Assembly: GCF_006770265.1 (NCBI RefSeq)
Contig: NZ_CP017194.1
Coordinates: 1,736,001 to 1,800,000, forward strand
DNA: 64,000 bases
DNA from: Lactococcus carnosus
GTDB taxonomy: Bacteria; Bacillota; Bacilli; Lactobacillales; Streptococcaceae
Direction of reading: 5' to 3'
Of the stretch, positions 19,470 to 28,833 are shown piece after piece (position 1 is the first letter of the stretch; each line of letters starts with the position of its first letter). Made by a program: the position numbers and the translations under genes. The notes below the pieces were generated by a model. It saw nothing but the letters and a program-made list of their open reading frames with translations, ran no database searches and was not told where the DNA came from.

Positions 19470-19498
19470 ATTCTAACAAAGTTCACTTGAGAAATCAA
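19470..19498 (-). promoter_or_regulatory. rpmF-rpmG promoter
   Basis: On the minus strand TTGATT (19493-19498), 17-base spacer, TAGAAT (19470-19475). A perfect 10-bp inverted repeat with loop TTTT (TTGTCAAGTA at 19505-19514, TACTTGACAA at 19519-19528) lies just upstream, between this promoter and the valS stop. Confidence 0.7.
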
Positions 19499-19556
19499 GC
19501 ATTTTTGTCAAGTATTTTTACTTGACAAGAACTTGACCGATATCTGAGCTGATCTT

Positions 19557-22226
19557 TTAAGATAAGGTCTTAAGCTCAGTAATTCTGGCTTGGGTTGTTT
19601 CATATTTTGCTTGATAATCTGCTTGCTTGGCTTTTTCTTTATCGACCACTTCAGCTTTGGCATTCGCCACAAATTTCTCATTAGATAGCTTACGTGTTAC
19701 CATATCCAACTCTTTTTGCCACTTGGCTAGTTCTTTTGTAAGGCGGGCAATCTCATCTGAGATATTAATCAAGCCAGCGAGTGGTAGATAGATTTCAACA
19801 TCTGAGAGAATGGCTGTCATCGCTTGAGATGGTGCGTTAATATCAGTGGAAATGGCTAGTGTCTCAGGATTTGTAAAGCGCGTTAGGTAGGCGTCATTTT
19901 CCTTTAAAAAGGCTTCGATTTCAGGATTTTCAGTCTTGATCAAGATTGGAATTGCTTTACTCGGCGCAGTATTGACCTCTGCACGACTATTACGAACTGA
20001 TTTGATGATATCTTTGAGCGTCTCAACACCACGTACAGCAGCGTCATCTGTAAACTCAGGGCGCACTACTGGATAGGCAGCAGTTACCAAGCTACCTGTA
20101 ATCAAACCAAGATTCTCAGAAATTTCCTCTGTCACAAATGGCATGATTGGGTGCAATAAACGCAGAATTTGATCAAGGACATAGACTAGTACACTGCGTG
20201 TGACATCTTTTTCTGCTTCATCTTCACCATAAAGGACTTCTTTGGTTAATTCAACATACCAGTTGGCAAACTCTTCCCAGATGAAATTATAGAGGGCACG
20301 ACCTGCTTCACCAAACTCAAATTTTTCAAAGTTTTTCGTGACATTTTCAATCGTCTCATTTAGCTGAGTTAAGATCCAACGGTCAGTGACGTTACCTGCT
20401 GTTTTAGCTGCTACTTTATCCACATTAGCTAGGATGTCAGTTGCAGTAACTGTCTCCTTATTCATGATGATGTAGCGTGAGATATTCCAGATTTTATTGA
20501 TGAAATTCCAAGCCGCATCCATCTTCTCATAAGAGAAACGAACATCTTGACCTGGTGCAGAGCCGTTTGATAGGAACCAACGTAAGGCATCCGCACCGTA
20601 TTTTTCGATGACATCCATCGGGTCAATCCCGTTACCGAGTGACTTAGACATCTTACGTCCCTCTTCGTCTCGAATCAAGCCATGGATCAAGACATTTTTA
20701 AAAGGTCTCTCTTCAGTAAATTCCAAACTTTGGAAGATCATGCGGCTGACCCAGAAAAAGATGATGTCATAGCCTGTCACCAAGGTTGATGTCGGGAAAT
20801 ACCGCTTAAAGTCAGCTGCATCTTCATCTGGCCAGCCCATGGTTGAAAACGGCCACAAAGCAGATGAGAACCACGTATCTAGGACATCATTATCCTGTGT
20901 CCAATCATCGCCTTCTGGTGCCGTCTCACCGACATACATCTGACCATCTACGTTATACCAAGCAGGGATTTGATGTCCCCACCAGAGTTGGCGTGAGATA
21001 ACCCAGTCATGGACGTTTTCCATCCATTGTGTAAAGGTATCATTAAATCGTGGCGGGAAGAATTCGACAGCATTTTCTGTTTGTTGGTTGGCGATAGCAT
21101 TTTTTGCCAGTTCATCCATTTTAACAAACCATTGCGTAGACAAACGGGGTTCTACTACAGCACCTGAACGCTCAGAATGACCAACGCTGTGGATCATCTT
21201 CTCGATTTTAACAAGTTGCCCCATGCTATCCAGCTGAGAGATGATTGCTTTACGAGCTTCAAAGCGATCCATGTCAGCAAAGTCAGCTGCTAACTCATTC
21301 ATCGTGCCGTCGTCATTCATGACATTAATCATCGGCAAGGCATGACCTTGTGCATTCAGGCGTTCAACAACATCAAAGTCATTTGGATCATGAGCTGGTG
21401 TGATTTTTACGACACCTGTTCCTTTGGTCATATCTGCATGATCATCAGTTAAGACAGGGATTTCACGATTGACAAAAGGTACCATCACTGTTTTACCGAT
21501 GATATCAGCATAGCGCGCATCTTTAGCATTGACAATAACGGCCACATCGCCAAGGAGTGTTTCTGGACGTGTCGTCGCAATCTCGACCATGCCTGACCCA
21601 TCTGTTAGCGGATACGTGATATGGTAAAAGGCACCTTCGACATCTTTATGGATCACTTCGATATCACTGAGGGCCGTACGTGCAGCCGGATCCCAGTTGA
21701 TGATAAACTCACCACGGTAGATAAAGCCTTTTTCATATAGCTTAACGAATACCTTTTTGACAGCTTTTGACAAGCCATCATCTAAGGTAAAGCGTTCACG
21801 AGAATAGTCGAGTGACAAGCCCATTTTATTCCACTGAGACTTGATCGTCCCCGCATACTCGTCTTTCCACTCCCAAACTTTATCTAGGAATTTTTCACGG
21901 CCTAGATCGTAACGCGAAATCCCGTCCTCACGTAAGCGTTCTTCAACCTTAGCTTGCGTCGCAATCCCTGCATGGTCCATACCAGGTAACCAAAGGGTAT
22001 CATAGCCCTGCATCCGTTTGGCACGAATGATGATATCTTGTAAAGTCGTGTCCCATGCGTGACCAAGATGGAGCTTACCTGTCACATTTGGTGGTGGAAT
22101 GACGATACTATATGGCTCAGCAGTTAAATCGCCTGATGGCTTAAACACACCTGCAGCCAGCCATTTGTCATAGCGTCCTGCTTCTACTTCTGTTGGATCG
22201 AATTTTGTTGACAGTTCTTTTGTCAT
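19557..22226 (-). CDS. valS: Valyl-tRNA synthetase
   Basis: 889 residues, normal for ValS. Class I motifs: HLGH in [18 protein letters not shown] (about residue 53) and KMSKS in [13 protein letters not shown] (about 530), an editing domain with [13 protein letters not shown] between them, and a C-terminal coiled-coil arm rich in Lys and Glu. It charges tRNA-Val with valine and edits Thr. A T-box leader controls it (22310-22498), so it should rise when uncharged tRNA-Val builds up. GAGGAAAA precedes the ATG. Confidence 0.97.
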   Translation of the reverse strand: MTKELSTKFDPTEVEAGRYDKWLAAGVFKPSGDLTAEPYSIVIPPPNVTGKLHLGHAWDTTLQDIIIRAKRMQGYDTLWLPGMDHAGIATQAKVEERLREDGISRYDLGREKFLDKVWEWKDEYAGTIKSQWNKMGLSLDYSRERFTLDDGLSKAVKKVFVKLYEKGFIYRGEFIINWDPAARTALSDIEVIHKDVEGAFYHITYPLTDGSGMVEIATTRPETLLGDVAVIVNAKDARYADIIGKTVMVPFVNREIPVLTDDHADMTKGTGVVKITPAHDPNDFDVVERLNAQGHALPMINVMNDDGTMNELAADFADMDRFEARKAIISQLDSMGQLVKIEKMIHSVGHSERSGAVVEPRLSTQWFVKMDELAKNAIANQQTENAVEFFPPRFNDTFTQWMENVHDWVISRQLWWGHQIPAWYNVDGQMYVGETAPEGDDWTQDNDVLDTWFSSALWPFSTMGWPDEDAADFKRYFPTSTLVTGYDIIFFWVSRMIFQSLEFTEERPFKNVLIHGLIRDEEGRKMSKSLGNGIDPMDVIEKYGADALRWFLSNGSAPGQDVRFSYEKMDAAWNFINKIWNISRYIIMNKETVTATDILANVDKVAAKTAGNVTDRWILTQLNETIENVTKNFEKFEFGEAGRALYNFIWEEFANWYVELTKEVLYGEDEAEKDVTRSVLVYVLDQILRLLHPIMPFVTEEISENLGLITGSLVTAAYPVVRPEFTDDAAVRGVETLKDIIKSVRNSRAEVNTAPSKAIPILIKTENPEIEAFLKENDAYLTRFTNPETLAISTDINAPSQAMTAILSDVEIYLPLAGLINISDEIARLTKELAKWQKELDMVTRKLSNEKFVANAKAEVVDKEKAKQADYQAKYETTQARITELKTLS

Positions 22227-22309
22227 GATTTTTTCCTCTATCTTACTTATCTTATTTTCTGACTAATCTGCTAGCTTTTCATTTGATCGCAAATCCGTTT
22301 GAAATCAAA

Positions 22310-22498
22310 CAAAAAGCCCCCTATCATAATGAATAGGACGCTTTCACGTGGTACCACCTAAATTCCCAAACGGTGTTTGAGCACTCAATTTTTTTATTCA
22401 GTTGATCAAAAAGCAACCATTGTAAAGGTACCGACGTCATTTTCAGCAATCTGACGTTCTCTGCTACGATACCGACTTTACAAACCTCTTCTTGTTTG
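22310..22498 (-). promoter_or_regulatory. T-box riboswitch of valS
   Basis: The minus strand shows a T-box AGGTGGTACCACG (about 22345-22359), followed by a terminator hairpin built on CCTAT/ATAGG and a T-run ending near 22312. Upstream, TTGTAAAG pairs with CTTTACAA to close Stem I, which contains the AGAGA...GCTGAAA elements. A GTC triplet on the 3' side of Stem I is a candidate Val specifier. T-box leaders sense uncharged tRNA and switch between antiterminator and terminator. Confidence 0.9.
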
Positions 22499-22504
22499 AC
22501 CTTC

Positions 22505-22533
22505 ATTTTAGCAAAATATGCACGCGCCGTCAA
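22505..22533 (-). promoter_or_regulatory. valS promoter
   Basis: TTGACG (22528-22533) and TAAAAT (22505-22510) on the minus strand, 17 bases apart, placing the start of transcription just ahead of T-box Stem I. Confidence 0.75.
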
Positions 22534-22611
22534 CTTGCTTGACACTCAGTATGTATCTAAATTTTTACCAATGCGCCTAAGGCAAGGGTTCAAGAGGATT
22601 AGAAAAAGAGA

Positions 22612-22839
22612 TTAGGATATTGCTTGCCTAGTCTCTCTTAAGGTAAAAACAACGGTTCGCTTTTTTGTGTTGACGTGCTTCCAGCCTTGAGACCTCAAGA
22701 CTGGCGCTTGGAAGGCGTCATACTGCTTCACAAAGCGTTGAAAGTCCTCTAAGTTATCTCGCTTAAACTCACTCACAAAATCTCGTTCATCAATTACTTC
22801 TGTCGTCATTTCTATTGTTAACTGCATCCCTTTATCCAT
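22612..22839 (-). CDS. Small unknown protein
   Basis: 75 residues at most, no membrane segment, mixed charged composition (EVIDERDFVSEFKRDNLEDF, ending RTVVFTLRETRQAIS). I do not recognise a family. Three in-frame ATGs lie close together at the start (22839, 22827, 22809) and none has a well-spaced Shine-Dalgarno sequence, so the start is uncertain. It lies just upstream of the valS promoter on the same strand and is followed by no obvious terminator. It reads like a real cytosolic protein rather than noise, but confidence is limited. Confidence 0.45.
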   Translation of the reverse strand: MDKGMQLTIEMTTEVIDERDFVSEFKRDNLEDFQRFVKQYDAFQAPVLRSQGWKHVNTKKRTVVFTLRETRQAIS

Positions 22840-22927
22840 CCCCCGAAAAATTTCCCTTGCTTATATCATACCTTATAACTCGCTATTTTGGAGGAAATTT
22901 TTAATTTATTTCCGAGTCAAATGTAAG

Positions 22928-22972
22928 AAAAAAACAACCGATCAACTAAATCAGAATCCGAGTTGTTTTTTT
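22928..22972. terminator. Bidirectional terminator-like hairpin in a gene-poor gap
   Basis: CAAC and GTTG arms flanked by A7 and T7, with additional pairing inside. It would end the ABC transporter message (minus strand). The gap 22840-23189 holds nothing else I can name. Confidence 0.55.
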
Positions 22973-23189
22973 ACATAAATTTAGTTTTAAAAAGGGCTAA
23001 TAGTCACTACGATATTGCCTGCCTATCTAAAAGTTCCCCCTTTTTACCCTCGCAATAGAATCTTTCTATCAAAATACGATTTATTTAATGAAGTATTTTT
23101 TCAGAAGTCTCCCACTTGGAGAACAGTTTTTATTTTTTGAAATATGAAGTATAGAGTACCTTTAAACACTCCTATTTTACCTGTACCCC

Positions 23190-24632
23190 TTAATTCAGAA
23201 TAAGCTGATTTACCTGATTAAAAACAAGGAATCCAGGATCATGAGAAATCACTATCACAATCTTTTCTTGCACAATCAACGCTTTAATTAACTTATAGAC
23301 TTTTTCTTTATTATCTTTATCTAAAAAATTTGTTGGCTCATCAAATATGTAAACAGATTTATCTTCAAGCTGCGTTAATTGATGCCATTTAATCTGACCG
23401 TAAGAAGCAGTCGCTGAAATAGGCTGTTCAAAAAATAAACTATTGTCAAATGTAGCTGGTAAAAATTCAAAGTTTTGATTTTCACCGTGATAAGGTACTG
23501 TGATTGTACCTGAGTAGTTGCAATAAATTCCTAAAATAGATTTCACCAGTAAGGTTTTACCGCTACCATTTTCACCTGTAATCAAATTCAGTACATTTGG
23601 TACAAAATCAAATTTATGAATTTCCGTTATCTTCCGCCCAGCATCATTAAAAAGCGTTACATTTGATAACTGAATACAATTAATTTTTTCATTTTGATAG
23701 CTCACTTCATCCATCTGCAACAAACCATCAAATTCTGAAATAATCTCTTTAATTGAAAAGTAATCTTTAATCGTATCTAATAAATACTCGCTCGGACTCC
23801 AGAGGTTGGACACATAAAGCTGTAAAGCAAATAACGTTCCAAAGGTCATTTTCCCATTTAAAACCTGATAAGAAGAAATAAAAAAAGTGCCTAGTATCAA
23901 TAAATTTAAAAAAGCATACATCATAAAATTTTGAAAGGCAGCAGTCGTTCGAGTAGCATGTTTTTTCGATTTTCGGAACTTCAAAAGCAGTTGACTACTT
24001 GGCTGAAATATAGAGGTATTTCTAAAACGTTCACTTTGATGATGCTTGAAAATGTCTAATAAATAATACCGCAATTGATTCTGTGTCTCAATCGCCTTTT
24101 GCCCTAATATCGTAATTTTTTTCCGGAAAATGTTAGAGATAATCAAAAAGAAAGGAATAAATAACAGCAGTAAAATACCCGATATTACTGAATAATACAA
24201 TATAATACTAGCTACTACCCCGATTCTAATGGTGCTAAGTACAATTTTCATCGGGTGATAATAAAAAAAGTCCTGAATAAGCTGAAAATTAGTAGTAATT
24301 TGTGATTGTAATTTATTTTCAGTTAATACGGTTTGTTTTGTATTGAAATATCTCAATTTTCTATTCAAACGATTGAAAACCGATTCCCAAACAATCTGAT
24401 CATAATCTCCTTTAACGACATCTTCAAAATAAAAAATAAGTTGACTCGCTATAAATACCACCAATTGAAGTCCTGCAATCTGAATCAGTTGTCTGCCAGA
24501 ATGATTTTGAAGATTATCAATCATCATTTTTGATATAAAAGGCGTGCATGCAAAGGATAAAATGACTAATACATTAATGATAAACAGTTTAATTTTTATT
24601 GCTTTAGGTACATAACTTGATAATTTTAGCAT
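23190..24632 (-). CDS. ABC exporter, fused membrane and ATPase domains
   Basis: 480 residues, short for a half-size exporter. The first 280 residues hold about six membrane segments (a type 1 exporter fold); the ATPase part follows with Walker A GENGSGKT (about 355), Walker B YIFDEPTNFLD and the H-loop VISHD. The signature motif is degenerate (SYGQIK instead of LSGGQ) and the ATPase domain is compact. It begins two bases after a broken radical-SAM/SPASM gene on the same strand, which suggests that it once exported a modified peptide. Its own frame is intact. GC content is low compared with the housekeeping genes around it, consistent with transfer. Confidence 0.82.
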   Translation of the reverse strand: MLKLSSYVPKAIKIKLFIINVLVILSFACTPFISKMMIDNLQNHSGRQLIQIAGLQLVVFIASQLIFYFEDVVKGDYDQIVWESVFNRLNRKLRYFNTKQTVLTENKLQSQITTNFQLIQDFFYYHPMKIVLSTIRIGVVASIILYYSVISGILLLLFIPFFLIISNIFRKKITILGQKAIETQNQLRYYLLDIFKHHQSERFRNTSIFQPSSQLLLKFRKSKKHATRTTAAFQNFMMYAFLNLLILGTFFISSYQVLNGKMTFGTLFALQLYVSNLWSPSEYLLDTIKDYFSIKEIISEFDGLLQMDEVSYQNEKINCIQLSNVTLFNDAGRKITEIHKFDFVPNVLNLITGENGSGKTLLVKSILGIYCNYSGTITVPYHGENQNFEFLPATFDNSLFFEQPISATASYGQIKWHQLTQLEDKSVYIFDEPTNFLDKDNKEKVYKLIKALIVQEKIVIVISHDPGFLVFNQVNQLILN

Positions 24633-24633
24633 T

Positions 24634-25115
24634 TTAAGACTCCACTGTTAACGTTTTTATCTTTGATATTTCCTTAAAGGTAATATCACCAAATATCTCT
24701 TGAGAAAAAATAGCTTTGTTTGCAAAATCAAGATAACTTTTTTGACAATCCCGACTCATCCACTTTCCTTGTATGTATTGATTGTACGGACAGCCACCCT
24801 CGCACAAGCTACTATACACACACTTACCAGCATTACTAACCTGAAACCTTGTTTTATATCCCATATCAACTAGTTGTTTATGGTATTCAAGAATAGTGTC
24901 TTTTATCATTTTTCTATATAATTTTTATCAATTTTAGGTACCGCAACGAAATCAAAATATACTCTCACATGATTTCTAAATTCAATTAGGTCCTCAAATA
25001 GTTCCCCAATACTTTCCTTATTTTGATCTGTAATATTAATACGGAGCGTTTTTTTGATATTACTAAATTGATTTAAAAAAATAATATTTTCTTTAATTCT
25101 TTTGTAAGTAAAACT
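24634..25115 (-). pseudogene. Radical SAM/SPASM peptide-maturase remnant
   Basis: The intact 3' part (24634-24909, 91 codons) carries the SPASM iron-sulfur motif CVYSSLCEGGCPYN and ends about 35 residues later. Upstream, another frame (24907-25115) continues the same protein: TYKRIKENIIFLNQF, then KTLRINITDQNKESIGELF, a typical radical-SAM barrel strand and helix, down to NYIEK-stop. Adding one A to the A5 run at about 24909-24913 joins the two frames as EKMIKD. The 5' half, with the CxxxCxxC radical-SAM cluster, is missing: the frame is closed by a TAG at 25116. Such enzymes modify ribosomal peptides. Probably dead; no precursor peptide gene was found beside it. Confidence 0.82.
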
Positions 25116-25141
25116 CTATATACTTACAACGACTGCCAAGT

Positions 25142-25768
25142 TTATTTGGGCAAGACTGTCGATACAAAGTTTGCGAGACCTCGCACATGGTGCATCTGAT
25201 GGTTAAAGCCATCACTATCTAAGCAGATATAATTGCCATTTTTTGTATAGGTGCCATCCACGTTTGACTTGGTCAAAGCCATGAACTGGACCACTTGTGA
25301 CGTCTGAGAGCAGATGGCACAGGTATTCTTTTTCGTGTCTGTACCGATGGTACCGTAAATCCCCATCGTCTGACCCGCATGGCTCACCAGCATATATTTA
25401 CGATGACTGGCTAAATCGTTCCAAGCAAAATAAGTGTAATCCCTTAACTCAAGATGATCAACCTCAGGTACTTTTAGTTTCTTGACTTTCTTAAACAGCT
25501 TTTGGATCACTGCCTTTGTCGGAAACTCAAATGGGACGACCTCAGCCTTAACTGATGCCAATAATTTTTCTGCACCCTCTTTTGTCAAAGTTGGCGACTT
25601 GATATCACGGATAAATGGTGCAAGCGTCTCTGATAATTGATACATCTCGTCCGAAATTTGTGCGTAGAGTGCCTCTTGCGTCTCGACTGAATTTACTGAA
25701 TGATAGGCATTAATTAACGCAAAGGTGAGATGACGAATCCGGTTAAAGTCAGATGACGTGATCAGAAT
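25142..25768 (-). CDS. FusB/FusC-family EF-G-binding protein with a non-canonical start
   Basis: Aligns with FusB (from memory): the N-terminal helical part DFNRIRHLTFALINAYHSVN matches the start of FusB, then VVPFEFPTKAVIQKLFKKVKKLKVP and a C-terminal zinc finger TCAICSQTSQV...NYICLDSDGF. FusB proteins bind elongation factor G and free it from fusidic-acid-stalled ribosomes. The fourth zinc ligand is Phe here instead of Cys. The first ATG (25645) would drop about 40 conserved residues. The open frame before it holds no ATG, GTG or TTG; the best candidate is ATT at 25766-25768, with AAAGG upstream, overlapping the end of the ybaB gene. Start is therefore uncertain. Confidence 0.8.
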   Translation of the reverse strand: MLITSSDFNRIRHLTFALINAYHSVNSVETQEALYAQISDEMYQLSETLAPFIRDIKSPTLTKEGAEKLLASVKAEVVPFEFPTKAVIQKLFKKVKKLKVPEVDHLELRDYTYFAWNDLASHRKYMLVSHAGQTMGIYGTIGTDTKKNTCAICSQTSQVVQFMALTKSNVDGTYTKNGNYICLDSDGFNHQMHHVRGLANFVSTVLPK

Positions 25769-26061
25769 GGTAGGCCTTTTGTAAATTTGCCAAGTTTTTG
25801 TTCTGTTGTCTTATCGATATCAACCAAGGCACTGTTGACAGCTTGTGCAATCATATCTGACAAAGTTTCTGGATCTTCTGGATCAATCAAGTCTGTCGCA
25901 ATATCAATGTTTGTCATCTTGCGATCACCTGTGAAAGCAACTTTTACCAAGTCTTGTGCTGATGCCCCATAAAAAGTCGTCGCTTCGATATCAGCTTGCG
26001 CAACCTTCATATTTTTTTGTAAATCTTGGGCTTGTTTCATCATTTTTTGCATGTTCATCAT
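25762..26061 (-). CDS. Nucleoid-associated protein, YbaB/EbfC family
   Basis: 99 residues, MMNMQKMMKQAQDLQKNM at the start and a typical VKVAFTGDRKMTNIDIATDLID core. YbaB/EbfC proteins are small DNA-binding dimers, often encoded beside dnaX-recR in other bacteria; here the gene stands apart from recR and in front of the FusB-family gene. GGAG lies upstream at a long spacing (13 bases to the first ATG, 16 to the second). Confidence 0.9.
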   Translation of the reverse strand: MMNMQKMMKQAQDLQKNMKVAQADIEATTFYGASAQDLVKVAFTGDRKMTNIDIATDLIDPEDPETLSDMIAQAVNSALVDIDKTTEQKLGKFTKGLPF

Positions 26062-26218
26062 AGTCGTTATCTATCTCCTTTATGTCAGTAGCTACTTATC
26101 ATCATTTTTCTATAAATTAGCAGTGAAGCAACTTTTACTAATTTAGACACCATCAATTATACCATTTCCGATAATAAGATTAAAGTCACAACTCACATTA
26201 GGGGGAGGCAGATGACGA

Positions 26219-26587
26219 TTACTGAACAATTTGCTCTATAGGCAAGTTCATGCCCTTCCATCCTTCTAATGCACAAGAGAGTTCATATGCTTCAAACCCT
26301 GCGGACAATAGGATATGTAAGGCTTCTTTTCCTAAAGTCGTACCTGCCGTCCAGTCATAGACAACATAGGTCTTACGCTTATCCAAACTGTCAACTTTAC
26401 TTGCTAATATTTTTGCAGGGATTGCTACTGCGCCTTTTATTTGATCTTTCTTTACAAAATCTGGTGCATTTCTAACATCCAATACAACATACGTTGGATC
26501 TGTTTTAGCCATATCATCAACAATTTCTGTATGATTGATATATAAACTAAGCAAAGTTTCTAATAATTTTATTTTCTCTAATTTCAT
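26219..26587 (-). CDS. Rhodanese-domain protein lacking the catalytic Cys
   Basis: 122 residues with a rhodanese fold: YVVLDVRNAPDFVKKDQIKGAVAIP, then TYVVYDWTAGTTLGKEALHILLSAGF and the ending LEGWKGMNLPI. The active-site loop that normally starts with Cys reads DWTAGTT, so sulfur transfer is unlikely; it may be a binding or sensing domain. It overlaps the MarR gene by four bases (ATGA), so the two are co-translated and may act together. Confidence 0.85.
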   Translation of the reverse strand: MKLEKIKLLETLLSLYINHTEIVDDMAKTDPTYVVLDVRNAPDFVKKDQIKGAVAIPAKILASKVDSLDKRKTYVVYDWTAGTTLGKEALHILLSAGFEAYELSCALEGWKGMNLPIEQIVQ

Positions 26588-27114
26588 AAGTTAGTGCCTG
26601 CTTTCCGTAACGTTTCAGTTCCCAAATTAATTGCTGCGAGCAGTCTTTTTAAGGTATCATGATCTGCTTTACTGAGCTGACCAAAAATAATTTTTACAGC
26701 TTCAAAATTGTGAGGCATAAATGTTTTTAAAACATCTCCCCCCATAGTTGTCATTTTAAAATAAGATGACCGACCATCTTTTTCTGATTCGTATTTTTCG
26801 ACTAGTCCTTTTTGTACCATCGCTTTTAGTAGTTTACTTACTGTTGGCCTTGATGCACCAAGCTTTTCCGATATCTGAGAAGGCAATAACATATTGCCAT
26901 TTGCTCTTTTCAAAAACATCAAGATGAGAAATCTAGATTCTGTTAACCCAAAGCTATCAAATAAGATATCATACTGTTTTTGCATTTCTCTATATGTCCA
27001 TTGAAAATCTAAAAAATTCAAAACTAAATTTTCATCAATATCATAATATTCTTCCGAAGTCGCCTTAATTCTTGCCTGATTAGGTCTATCCACAAATTGG
27101 TATTTTTCCAACAT
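26584..27114 (-). CDS. MarR-family transcriptional regulator
   Basis: 176 residues with a winged helix-turn-helix at about residues 55-125 (FDSFGLTESRFLILMFLKRA, LLPSQISEKLGASRPTVSKLLKAMVQKGLVEK, wing DGRSSYFKMT). MarR repressors release DNA on binding a ligand. AAAGGAG precedes the ATG. Upstream lie a good promoter with a dyad between -10 and the start codon, pointing to autoregulation, and the divergent mmuP gene, a possible target. The extra N-terminal 35 residues are longer than in small MarR proteins. Confidence 0.9.
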   Translation of the reverse strand: MLEKYQFVDRPNQARIKATSEEYYDIDENLVLNFLDFQWTYREMQKQYDILFDSFGLTESRFLILMFLKRANGNMLLPSQISEKLGASRPTVSKLLKAMVQKGLVEKYESEKDGRSSYFKMTTMGGDVLKTFMPHNFEAVKIIFGQLSKADHDTLKRLLAAINLGTETLRKAGTNL

Positions 27115-27123
27115 TTTCTCCTT

Positions 27124-27172
27124 TTAGTTTGCTAGCTAATTAAATTTTATACTATCAGGTTTGAAATGTCAA
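27124..27172 (-). promoter_or_regulatory. marR promoter with overlapping dyad operator
   Basis: Minus strand TTGACA (27167-27172), 17 bases, TAAAAT (27144-27149). Just downstream, TTAGTTTGCTAGCTAATTAA (27124-27143) is a 20-base dyad with 16 of 20 positions symmetric, a fitting MarR operator. Confidence 0.6.
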
Positions 27173-27307
27173 CTATTATGGTTAATCTATGAGAATGAGA
27201 TGCAACTCTCTTAATCAATGCTTATCAATATGCGCTATCAGTTACAAGACTGATAAAAATGGTACATACGATTATTATTTTTCAAATTGATAATCACTTT
27301 TTCAATA

Positions 27308-27326
27308 TTGACTACTAATTAGTCAA
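27308..27326. promoter_or_regulatory. Perfect 7-bp dyad between marR and mmuP
   Basis: TTGACTA, five bases, TAGTCAA. It lies about 70 bases upstream of the mmuP -10. Could bind MarR or a methionine regulator; no direct evidence. Apart from this, the two promoters and the marR operator, the gap 27115-27444 shows nothing. Confidence 0.45.
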
Positions 27327-27394
27327 GCAATCACCACTATAGCGAAATAAACAGGTGACATAATTTTTTTCTAAGACAAAATTAGGTCATTCAG

Positions 27395-27403
27395 TGTTAT
27401 ACT
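27395..27403 (+). promoter_or_regulatory. Extended -10 element of mmuP
   Basis: TGT followed by TATACT (27398-27403), an extended -10; the -35 is weak (AAGACA at 27373, 19-base spacing). It would start a leader of about 35 bases to the mmuP ATG. Confidence 0.45.
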
Positions 27404-27444
27404 AAATAAATATTGTGTTAAGCAGTGGTCAAAAAGGAGGAACT

Positions 27445-28833
27445 ATGGCAGACAAAGACAATCAATTCATGCGAAAAATGAGCAGTAAACACTTGGTAAC
27501 ACTCTCCTTAGGGGGCGTTATCGGCACAGGTATCTTTTTAAGTTCAGGCTATCTGATACAAGAAGCAGGTGCTATCGGGACAATCATCGCCTATGTGGTA
27601 GGCGGGTTTCTTGCGACACTGGTTATGATGTGTTTGGGTGAATTATCAGTTTATCACCCGAATACTGCATCTCTCCATCTTTATGCTTCAAAGTATATCC
27701 ATCCTAGCTTAGGCTTCACCGTTGCTTGGCTATACTGGCTAACCTGGACAGTGGCGCTCGGCTCACAGTTTATCACTATGGGCGTTTGTCTCCAAAAATG
27801 GTTCCCCCAAACACCAATTTGGGTGTGGTGTGCCGTCTTCTCAGTTTTAATCTTACTACTCAATATGCTAGATATTAAAATTTTTTCAGTGAGTGAATTT
27901 TGGATGTCGCTGACAAAAATCGTAGCACTCGGTATTTTTATTATTTTAGGGGCTATGGCTATTACAGGATTGCTACCTAGTCATGCAAGTAGTGCACCCT
28001 TATTTACCAACTTGGTTTCAAATAGGGTCTTCCCACACGGAGTTGGTGCTGTCTTTATCGTCCTCCTCTCCGCCAACTTTGCTTTTAGTGGAACCGAGCT
28101 AATCGGTGTTGCTGCTGGTGAAACGAGCAACCCTGAAAAAAACATCCCTAAAGCCATCAAAAGTACGCTATTTTTATTAATCACACTATTTATTGGGACG
28201 ATCGTTGTCATTGGTGCTTTAATTCCAGGCTCATCAAAGATTTTAACAGAGAGTCCATTTGTTTCTATTTTACAAAATATCGGTATTCCCTATGCAAGTG
28301 ACATCATGAATTTCATCATTTTCATCGCCATCCTTTCTGGTGCTAACTCTGGTTTGTATGCAGCCAGTCGGATGCTCTGGTCACTTTCCGAAGATGGTAC
28401 CCTACCCAAAGTTTTTTCTAAATTATCGAAAAACGGCTTACCAATCTATGGCTTGCTCTTAACCTTAGCGGGTGGTCTCCTCTCTTTATTTTCTAGTATT
28501 TACGCTGAAAGTACCGTCTATTTAGCGCTCGTCTCTATCTCAGGTTTTGCTGTTGTCGCAGTTTGGTTGTCTATCGGTATCAGTCAACTAAGATTTAGGA
28601 AAGTCTTTCTGGCGTCCCATCCTTTGTCTGACTTAACCTATCGCACACCAGGTTATCCAGTCGTCCCTTGGCTAGTGATTATTTTATGCGTGGTTTCCAT
28701 GATAGGGATCTATTTTGACCCCAACCAGCGAATCGCCCTCTACTTCGGTATTCCCTTTACCCTAGTTTCAATCATCGTCTATCAAGTATTTTATAGAAGG
28801 AGAACACATGACATTTCAACACTGGCTGACTGA
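27445..28833 (+). CDS. mmuP: S-methylmethionine/amino acid permease (MmuP-like, APC family)
   Basis: 462 residues with about 12 membrane segments. The first is typical of amino acid permeases (LGGVIGTGIFLSSGYLIQEAG), and GELSVYHPNTASLHLYA and AGETSNPEKNIPKAIKS follow as in this family. The ATG at 27445 has AGGAGG five bases upstream; an earlier GTG in frame is not used. The gene overlaps the homocysteine methyltransferase gene by 26 bases, which points to S-methylmethionine as the substrate. Confidence 0.88.
   Translation: MADKDNQFMRKMSSKHLVTLSLGGVIGTGIFLSSGYLIQEAGAIGTIIAYVVGGFLATLVMMCLGELSVYHPNTASLHLYASKYIHPSLGFTVAWLYWLTWTVALGSQFITMGVCLQKWFPQTPIWVWCAVFSVLILLLNMLDIKIFSVSEFWMSLTKIVALGIFIILGAMAITGLLPSHASSAPLFTNLVSNRVFPHGVGAVFIVLLSANFAFSGTELIGVAAGETSNPEKNIPKAIKSTLFLLITLFIGTIVVIGALIPGSSKILTESPFVSILQNIGIPYASDIMNFIIFIAILSGANSGLYAASRMLWSLSEDGTLPKVFSKLSKNGLPIYGLLLTLAGGLLSLFSSIYAESTVYLALVSISGFAVVAVWLSIGISQLRFRKVFLASHPLSDLTYRTPGYPVVPWLVIILCVVSMIGIYFDPNQRIALYFGIPFTLVSIIVYQVFYRRRTHDISTLAD

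Noticed and set aside
22324-22545. Open frame of 73 codons upstream of valS
   Set aside because: It lies wholly in the T-box leader, and its composition follows the RNA stems.
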